From Bacteroidaceae bacterium (GTDB lineage Bacteria; Bacteroidota; Bacteroidia; Bacteroidales; Bacteroidaceae), in contig JABUUG010000028.1 in assembly GCA_021443285.1 (NCBI GenBank), forward strand, positions 1 through 15,249: a DNA stretch of 15,249 nt. Direction: 5' to 3'. The position numbers and the translations under genes are program-made. Position 1 is the stretch's first letter. Every line of letters begins with the position of its first letter. The notes below the pieces were generated by a model, which saw nothing but the letters and a program-made list of their open reading frames with translations, searched no databases and was not told the DNA's origin. Shown here in pieces: positions 1 through 5,224 of the stretch.

Positions 1-110
1 TAATGTCACTTTAACTCCTCTTTAACTTCCCTTTAACTCCTCTTTAACTCCACTTTCCTATAACTTCCGCGCCGTAGGCGCATAACTTCCTTTAACTTCA
101 TAATTAATAG
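1..110. repeat. 11-bp-period tandem repeat plus palindrome downstream of surE
   Basis: TTTAACT starts at 10, 21, 32 and 43, giving four units of exactly 11 bp (TTTAACTYCYH-like). A degenerate continuation follows, with TAACTTCC at 61-68 and again at 83-90, then TTTAACTTC at 91-99. The two ATAACTTCC copies (60-68, 82-90) flank a small perfect palindrome, GCGCC-GTA-GGCGC, at 69-81. No ORF is convincing here. It lies just 3' of surE and may continue beyond the window's left edge. A role in transcription termination is possible but there is no T-tract next to the palindrome. Confidence 0.75.
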
Positions 111-118
111 ATATTGTT

Positions 119-925
119 TCAAATGTGTAGAATATCTTTTATGAATCCGTATGCTTCGTATGCGGTAACATCAACCTTTGTAGGAGTTATTGCGACATAT
201 CCATTGTTAACCGCCCAGTTGTCAGTATCCTCTGCCTGTGGTTCATCGTTAGAGTAACTTCCTGTCAGCCAATAGTATGGGAAATTTCGCGGATGCTGAC
301 ACTTTACCACTTCGTTGTACCATGCGCTCTTCGCCATACGCGCCACCTTTATCCCCTTGTATTCAGAAAAGGCTCTGCCATTTGGGTCAGGCATCCTGCT
401 GTTTGGGTTTGTGGCAGGACAGTTTACATTGAGACAAACGAGGTCTGGAAGTCCATTGTCAAGCACTGCCTGTGTTATTTTCCTGACGTATGGTGTCATC
501 AGGGAGAAGTCGGCATCGGGGTCGTGGTCGCAGAGGGAGAAGGCTATGCTTGGTATATGCTTCATGCATCCCTCCATACAGGCGCCCATGGTGCCGGAAT
601 AGTGTGTGTTCACGGATCCATTGTCGCCGTGATTGATTCCCGAGACAACAAGGTCTGGTTTTCTTGTGCAAATCTCGCTCAGCGCAATCTTTATACAGTC
701 AACGGGAGTGCCGGAGCATGAGTAAACAGCGAGTCCATCTCTCTGCAGTCTTTTCTTTATTGTCAAGTAGTTGCTGACAGAAAACGCTCTGCTCTGTCCG
801 GAGCGCGCACTCTCTGGAGCACACACAATGATGTCCAAACCCAATGGCTCCAGCATATCCACAAGTGCATTTATGCCTTTTGCCTGGTAGCCATCATCGT
901 TTGAAACAAGAACCGTTTTTTTCAT
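119..925 (-). CDS. surE: 5'/3'-nucleotidase SurE
   Basis: Cytosolic metal-dependent nucleoside 5'/3'-monophosphatase of the SurE family. The N-terminal SNDDG (residues 8-12) is the metal-binding Asp-Asp motif. It is followed by APESARSGQS near residues 36-45 and SGTPVDC, and DLVVSGINHGDN carries the further metal-binding Asn. The length of 268 aa is close to the usual 250-260. The start is the ATG at 925-923, directly before the KKTVLVSNDDG beta strand where SurE proteins normally begin. The gene is divergent from parA with 250 bp between. Oddity: a segment near residues 170-187 (PATNPNSRMPDPNGRAFSEY region) sits between the LNVN strand and the GIKVARMA segment, where I remember relatives being shorter. 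It is encoded by two imperfect 13-bp direct repeats 21 bp apart (375-387 and 396-408, 11 of 13 identical). Function assignment is confident. Confidence 0.95.
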   Translation of the reverse strand: MKKTVLVSNDDGYQAKGINALVDMLEPLGLDIIVCAPESARSGQSRAFSVSNYLTIKKRLQRDGLAVYSCSGTPVDCIKIALSEICTRKPDLVVSGINHGDNGSVNTHYSGTMGACMEGCMKHIPSIAFSLCDHDPDADFSLMTPYVRKITQAVLDNGLPDLVCLNVNCPATNPNSRMPDPNGRAFSEYKGIKVARMAKSAWYNEVVKCQHPRNFPYYWLTGSYSNDEPQAEDTDNWAVNNGYVAITPTKVDVTAYEAYGFIKDILHI

Positions 926-1141
926 TTATGTTGGATTGATTTTTCGATTTTCCGGCGAGTATGTTTGTTGATAATCTTGGGAGTATGGGGAGGGAGAATC
1001 TTTTACGCTTTAATTTATATGACGTGGTAAAATTAATGGTTAGACACGCCATAATGTGAACTGGTGGTTATTTTTGTGTTGAAAAAAGTCCATTTTTTAC
1101 CAAAAAACAGCAACATAACAGCACTTTACACAATAATTACA

Positions 1142-1149
1142 TATCTTTG
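1142..1149 (+). promoter_or_regulatory. Bacteroidetes-type -7 element for parA
   Basis: TATCTTTG matches the Bacteroidetes -7 consensus TAnnTTTG and lies 26 bp before the parA ATG, predicting a short leader. A TTTA at 1125-1128 is a poor candidate for the -33 TTTG box because the spacing is short. GAAAGGA at 1167-1173 is purine-rich but only 2 nt from the ATG, too close for a classical Shine-Dalgarno. Confidence 0.5.
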
Positions 1150-1175
1150 CCGCGATTTTTATACACGAAAGGATA

Positions 1176-1937
1176 ATGAAAAAAATTATAGCACTTGCCA
1201 ACCAGAAAGGCGGAGTAGGAAAAACAACGACAACCATTAATCTGGCGGCATCGCTGGCAGCACTGCACAAGACTGTTCTCGTCATAGACGCCGACCCTCA
1301 GGCAAACGCATCAAGCGGTCTGGGGGTGGATATATCAACCATAGACTGCTCTCTATACGAATGCCTGATAGGAGGGAAAGACGTGAGGGAAGCTGTGTTC
1401 ACCACTGACGTGGAAGGACTCGACATCATAGCAAGCCACATAGACCTTGTTGGTGCTGAGATAGAAATGCTTAACTTCCAGAAGCGAGAATTCATAATGA
1501 AAAACATGCTGACCGGCATCATTGACGACTACGACTATATCCTGATAGACTGCTCGCCATCACTCGGACTGATAACAGTAAACTCACTCGTTGCGGCAAA
1601 CAGCGTGATAATACCTGTGCAATGTGAATATTTTGCATTGGAGGGCATAAGCAAACTACTGAACACGATAAGGATTATAAAGTCAAAACTTAACCCACGA
1701 CTTGAGATTGAAGGTTTTCTGCTCACCATGTACGACCAGCGCCTACGCCTCGCCAACCAGATATATGAGGAAGTAAGCAAGCATTTTCAGGAACTCGTAT
1801 TCAAGACCATCATACAACGCAACGTGAAACTCTCGGAAGCCCCATCACACGGAGTGCCTGTAACACTCTACGATCCAAACTGCACAGGTGCAAAAAACTA
1901 CATGGCGCTGGCAAGGGAAATAGAAAGCAGGGGATAA
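1176..1937 (+). CDS. parA: Chromosome partitioning ATPase ParA/Soj
   Basis: ParA/MinD-family ATPase (253 aa) that works with ParB to move or separate newly replicated origin regions on the nucleoid. The deviant Walker A motif KGGVGKTT is at residues 11-18, with the signature lysine at 11. Walker A' DADPQAN is near residues 39-45 and the DCSPSLG switch is near residue 125. The small size and lack of an N-terminal DNA-binding domain match chromosomal (type Ib/Soj-like) rather than plasmid type Ia ParA. The ATG follows a TAnnTTTG element at 1142-1149. parB lies downstream on the same strand but 276 bp away, separated by a dispersed repeat, so the usual tight parAB coupling is loosened here. Confidence 0.95.
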   Translation: MKKIIALANQKGGVGKTTTTINLAASLAALHKTVLVIDADPQANASSGLGVDISTIDCSLYECLIGGKDVREAVFTTDVEGLDIIASHIDLVGAEIEMLNFQKREFIMKNMLTGIIDDYDYILIDCSPSLGLITVNSLVAANSVIIPVQCEYFALEGISKLLNTIRIIKSKLNPRLEIEGFLLTMYDQRLRLANQIYEEVSKHFQELVFKTIIQRNVKLSEAPSHGVPVTLYDPNCTGAKNYMALAREIESRG

Positions 1938-1965
1938 ACGGCAACATCATTCTTAGTGAATGACA

Positions 1966-2174
1966 AATAGTGAACAATGAATAGTTTGCTCCCACCATGA
2001 TAGTGACTAACGTAACCGGCTTTGCCGCTTGCCGGAGCAAGTAACCGGCTTTGCCGCTTTCACAAAGCAAAGCGACTGAAAGAATAATGAAGAGTGAAGA
2101 GTTGGGTGCCGCACAGACTGTTTTACATCCAAATACCGCGGTAGTATACTGTTCACCATCCACTGTTCACTATT
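1966..2174. repeat. Dispersed repeat, copy A (parA/parB gap), with 11-bp inverted ends
   Basis: Bounded by a perfect 11-bp inverted repeat, AATAGTGAACA at 1966-1976 and TGTTCACTATT at 2164-2174. It contains the 30-bp core GTAACCGGCTTTGCCGC... (2012-2041, plus), whose first 19 bp repeat at once at 2041-2059. A second module, GCACAGACTG with CGCGGTAG shortly after (2111-2144), recurs in copy C on the opposite strand. The core can fold (CGGC-TTT-GCCG). No coding potential is evident. The whole 1938-2213 gap is made largely of this element. Confidence 0.75.
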
Positions 2175-2213
2175 CGTTAACTTATTTGTAGAACCAACCT
2201 TAAATAAAACGGA

Positions 2214-3122
2214 ATGGCAATTCAGAAAAGATATTCGAACCTTGGCGGAGACAAGACTGGAAAGATTCTTGGAAGAGGGCTCGACGCCCTCATTTCCACA
2301 GAGATGCCAGACTCAGAAGGATCATCAATGATAAGCGAGATTGACATCTCACGCATTTTCCCAAATCCAGACCAGCCCCGCCGCGACTTCGAGGAAAACT
2401 CGCTCGCAGAACTGGCAGCTTCAATAAAGGAAATTGGCATTATACAGCCCATAACACTCCGCGAACGCGACGGGAACAGCTACGAGATTATTGCGGGAGA
2501 AAGAAGATGGAGGGCAGCACAAAAGGCAGGTCTTACCAGTGTGCCGGCATACATTCGCACCGTGTCTGACGAAACAATGATGGAAATGGCGCTTGTCGAA
2601 AACATACAACGACAAGACCTGAACGCCATTGAAATTGCCCTCGCATACCAACATCTTCAGAATGCCACAGGAATGACACAAGACGAAGTAGCGCAAAGGG
2701 TTGGAAAGAGCCGTGCACAGGTCGCAAACTTCATGAGGCTGCTCAGACTGCCGGCAGAGGTGCAGATGTCATTGCAAACCAAAGAGATAGACATGGGGCA
2801 CGCACGAGCCTTGCTTGGACTCGAGAGTCCGTCTGAACAAGTCAGAATTTTCCGAGAGATAAAAAAGAACAACTACACCACAAGGCAGGTGGAAAACCTT
2901 GTGAATGCAATAAAGAAAGGTGGAGCATCATCAACCGGGAAAAAGGCAGCAGGTAATCCAAAACTGTCGGAAACGGAAAACACCTTGCAGAAACGTCTTT
3001 CCTCTGCTCTGGGAGGCATTAAGGTAAAGGTGTCATGCACTTCATCCCAAAGCGGAAAAGTAACAATTCCTTACAAGACTTTGGCTGAACTTGAAACAAT
3101 CCTGAAGCATCTGGAAGAATAA
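2214..3122 (+). CDS. parB: Chromosome partitioning protein ParB
   Basis: ParB/Spo0J-family CTP-dependent DNA clamp (302 aa) that loads at parS and stimulates ParA. LGRGLDALI at residues 19-27 is the usual N-terminal ParA-contact segment. ISRIFPNPDQPRRDF and GERRWRAA (95-102) are the N-terminal CTP-binding/ParB boxes; the second contains the GERRxRA motif. MTQDEVAQRVGKSRAQVANFMRLLRLP (154-180) is the helix-turn-helix, and the last ~45 residues form the dimerisation domain. The DUF5683 gene starts 2 nt after the stop, so co-transcription is likely. No canonical parS (CACGTG-centred 16-mer) was found anywhere in this window, so its binding site must be elsewhere or divergent. Confidence 0.95.
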   Translation: MAIQKRYSNLGGDKTGKILGRGLDALISTEMPDSEGSSMISEIDISRIFPNPDQPRRDFEENSLAELAASIKEIGIIQPITLRERDGNSYEIIAGERRWRAAQKAGLTSVPAYIRTVSDETMMEMALVENIQRQDLNAIEIALAYQHLQNATGMTQDEVAQRVGKSRAQVANFMRLLRLPAEVQMSLQTKEIDMGHARALLGLESPSEQVRIFREIKKNNYTTRQVENLVNAIKKGGASSTGKKAAGNPKLSETENTLQKRLSSALGGIKVKVSCTSSQSGKVTIPYKTLAELETILKHLEE

Positions 3123-3124
3123 AC

Positions 3125-3934
3125 GTGAAAAAAATATTTTTAACAATACTATCAGCAATACTGACGCTTGCCATACAGGCGCAGGGTACAGGCGACGCTT
3201 CCTCAACACCCCAGGAAGCCCAGTCTCCCGCCCTCTCCCAAACTGCTACGATGCCCACGGTTTCAGGGAAACCTATTTCCCCCACAATTGAAATTGACAC
3301 AATCTCCATTCTAAATGGGATTAATCGGAATGAGGCTTCCTCCATTGACTCACTCTCTTCCACTTCGCTGGTAACAACCAAGGAAATCGCGCAATCAACG
3401 ACACCTAAAAACAAGAAATGGAAATGGACACCCAATACCAAACGTGCACTATGGCTCGGACTTGCCATTCCTGGTGCGGGACAAATCTATAACCGGAAAT
3501 TCTGGAAACTACCCATCATATACGGAGGAATGGTTGGATGTGTATATGCCTGGAGGTGGAACGACATGATGTATGCAGACTACTCCAGAGCATACATTGA
3601 CCTTATGGACGACGATCCCACAACAGAGAGCTACAACAAGTTCATGCATCTCGGTGTAAAGATAACCGACGCAAACAAAAAGCAATACGAAGACATATTC
3701 AAGAACAGGAAAGACACCTACCGCCGATGGCGAGACCTTTCCATATTCATCCTTATCGGTGTATATGCGCTATCAGTAATTGACGCATACGTAGATGCCT
3801 CGCTGTCAGAGTTCGACATTTCGCGAGACCTGTCCATAAGAATAGAACCAGCAGTAATAAAAACCAACACCATGATGAACTCCAGCCGCCTGTTCGACTC
3901 TGGCGTAGGCGTTCAGTGCCAACTAAGTTTCTAA
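3125..3934 (+). CDS. DUF5683 family membrane protein
   Basis: Function unknown. The GTG start gives an immediate strong signal peptide (KKIFLTILSAILTLAIQAQ, residues 2-20), which supports this start 2 nt after the parB stop. Residues 22-95 are Ser/Thr/Pro-rich and low complexity. The conserved part starts near KWKWTPNTKRALWLGLAIPGAGQIYN (98-123), the glycine-rich membrane-associated motif that I associate with DUF5683 of Bacteroidetes. A hydrophobic stretch (LPIIYGGMVGCVYAW, 129-143) follows, and another (LSIFILIGVYALSVIDAYV, 205-223). The stop overlaps the next start by one base (TAATG), implying translational coupling with the lytic transglycosylase. An envelope role is inferred from the signal peptide and this neighbour. 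The DUF assignment is from memory of the family pattern. Confidence 0.85.
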   Translation: MKKIFLTILSAILTLAIQAQGTGDASSTPQEAQSPALSQTATMPTVSGKPISPTIEIDTISILNGINRNEASSIDSLSSTSLVTTKEIAQSTTPKNKKWKWTPNTKRALWLGLAIPGAGQIYNRKFWKLPIIYGGMVGCVYAWRWNDMMYADYSRAYIDLMDDDPTTESYNKFMHLGVKITDANKKQYEDIFKNRKDTYRRWRDLSIFILIGVYALSVIDAYVDASLSEFDISRDLSIRIEPAVIKTNTMMNSSRLFDSGVGVQCQLSF

Positions 3935-5115
3935 TGGAAAAGACATCATTCATCCTCCCTTATACATCTCTCCCCTTAAACAGGGAGACAAGGGGAGGCA
4001 TCCTTATCGCAATCCTCCTTCTCTTTGCAACCACAGTTTTTGCACAAAGCCATCGAAAGAACATAACCGAAATGTCCGAACAAGACTTCATCAGCTTCTT
4101 CGAAGACAACACAGAGGTTATTGTGGATTTGCCCGAAGGCATGAAATCCAGCGAGATAGACTCGCTACTCAACATGTACTACAACGAAACATCTCTCTTT
4201 ATTGACAGCGAGTGTAACTCGACTAACGCAGGTGCCTACTTCTCTGCCGAAGACTATATAGAGCGACTTACACGGTTGCCATACATAATGGAAATGCCCT
4301 ATAACAGCATTGTGAGGAAATTCATTGACCGCTACTGCACCAAGATGACACGATCGATGGGCATAATGCTCGGAGCTGCTAATTTCTATACACCCATCTT
4401 TGAAGAAGCACTTGAGGCATACGGTGTGCCACTGGAACTAAAATACCTTCCCGTCATTGAATCCGCACTCAATCCCAAAGCCACATCTCCCGTGGGAGCA
4501 GCAGGACTGTGGCAGTTTATGCCAGGCACAGGCAAACAGTACGGACTGACTATCAACTCGCTCGTTGATGAACGCCGAGACCCGATAAAATCCTCATACG
4601 CTGCCGCAAGAATGTTGCGCGACCTATACAACGTATTCAACGACTGGAGCACCGTAATAGCCGCTTACAACTGTGGACCAGGCAATGTAAAAAAAGCCAT
4701 GAAACGAGCAGGCGGGACCACAGACTACTGGAAACTATACCCTTACCTACCCAGAGAGACAAGAGGATATGTACCTGCATTCATCGCAGCCAACTATGCA
4801 ATGAACTACTACTGCGAACACGGCATCTGCCCCATGAGAACACGTCTGCCCGCACACTCCGACACTGTCATGGTTAGCAGGCAGATACACTTCAAGCAGA
4901 TTGCAGAGAAATGCGGCATCTCAATCGACGAGTTGCGAGTACTCAATCCACAATACCGCAAAGACATCGTCTGCGGAAGCACGAAAGAACCTGCCATACT
5001 ACGACTCCCCGACAAGTTCATCAGCATCTTCATCGACAACGTCGAGGACATCTCAGCACACAGGAGAGAATATTTCCTACCACGACGAGAAACCGTAGAA
5101 ATCGGTGGAAACTGA
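3934..5115 (+). CDS. MltD-like lytic transglycosylase with LysM domain
   Basis: Secreted murein lytic transglycosylase (393 aa) that cleaves the MurNAc-GlcNAc bond with anhydro-muropeptide formation. The SLT domain spans about residues 155-295. The catalytic Glu is E176 in PVIESALNPKATS, followed by GAAGLWQFMPGTGKQYG, AAYNCGPGNVKKA and the YLPRETRGYVPAFIAANY tail typical of MltD-type enzymes. A single LysM-like domain lies at about 311-360 (FKQIAEKCGISIDELRVLNP). I chose the ATG at 3934, which overlaps the preceding TAA by one base; a GTG at 3916 would add six residues. The signal-peptide core is ILIAILLLFATTVFAQS (23-39). Oddity: the n-region is unusually long (22 aa), and 15 of its codons are an exact palindromic element (3954-3998). 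Enzyme class is confident; the paralogue name is not. Confidence 0.9.
   Translation: MEKTSFILPYTSLPLNRETRGGILIAILLLFATTVFAQSHRKNITEMSEQDFISFFEDNTEVIVDLPEGMKSSEIDSLLNMYYNETSLFIDSECNSTNAGAYFSAEDYIERLTRLPYIMEMPYNSIVRKFIDRYCTKMTRSMGIMLGAANFYTPIFEEALEAYGVPLELKYLPVIESALNPKATSPVGAAGLWQFMPGTGKQYGLTINSLVDERRDPIKSSYAAARMLRDLYNVFNDWSTVIAAYNCGPGNVKKAMKRAGGTTDYWKLYPYLPRETRGYVPAFIAANYAMNYYCEHGICPMRTRLPAHSDTVMVSRQIHFKQIAEKCGISIDELRVLNPQYRKDIVCGSTKEPAILRLPDKFISIFIDNVEDISAHRREYFLPRRETVEIGGN
3954..3998. repeat. Palindromic element inside the transglycosylase signal-peptide region
   Basis: Two nested inverted repeats. The outer pair is CCTCCCTT (3954-3961) with AAGGGGAGG (3990-3998), complementary apart from one missing C. 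The inner pair is TCTCCC (3969-3974) with GGGAGA (3983-3988), around an 8-nt loop. The 45 bp equal exactly 15 codons, all within the coding frame. It resembles the C/G-rich palindromes common in Bacteroidales intergenic DNA, but this resemblance is from memory. Confidence 0.75.
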
Positions 5116-5138
5116 CCCTTTCCCCTCCGGGCTATCTG

Positions 5139-5193
5139 TTTTCCCTCAGGTTCCCCCAGATCATCCGGTTCTGCCAGATAAACCGGTTCTTCC
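5139..5193. repeat. Decaying 18-bp tandem repeat upstream of rel
   Basis: CAGATCATCCGGTTCTGCC (5157-5175) and CAGATAAACCGGTTCTTCC (5175-5193) match at 16 of 19 positions with an 18-bp period. A third, weaker unit precedes them. It lies in the 109-bp gap between the transglycosylase stop and the rel ATG. The frame of rel stays open through it from a GTG at 5105, reading as six-residue units ending in PVLP. Confidence 0.6.
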
Positions 5194-5224
5194 ACCCCCA
5201 CGAACTACTAAAAACACGTATATT

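Noticed and set aside
1082..1098. A6/T6 palindrome between surE and parA as a terminator
   Set aside because: The two genes are divergent there, so no transcript needs terminating, and the stem has no G/C pairs.
1818..1835. AACGTGAAAC inside parA as a possible parS half-site
   Set aside because: Only one half resembles parS; the other half does not match and the CACGTG core is absent. It also encodes the conserved NVKLSEAPSHG segment.
1810..2163. 117-residue minus-strand ORF covering the parA end and the repeat
   Set aside because: It arises from repeat DNA plus antisense parA; no domain is recognisable and no start context supports it.
3916..3933. GTG at 3916 as the start of the lytic transglycosylase
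   Set aside because: It lies inside the DUF5683 gene and adds six residues before the ATG that overlaps the stop as TAATG; the ATG is the simpler coupled start.
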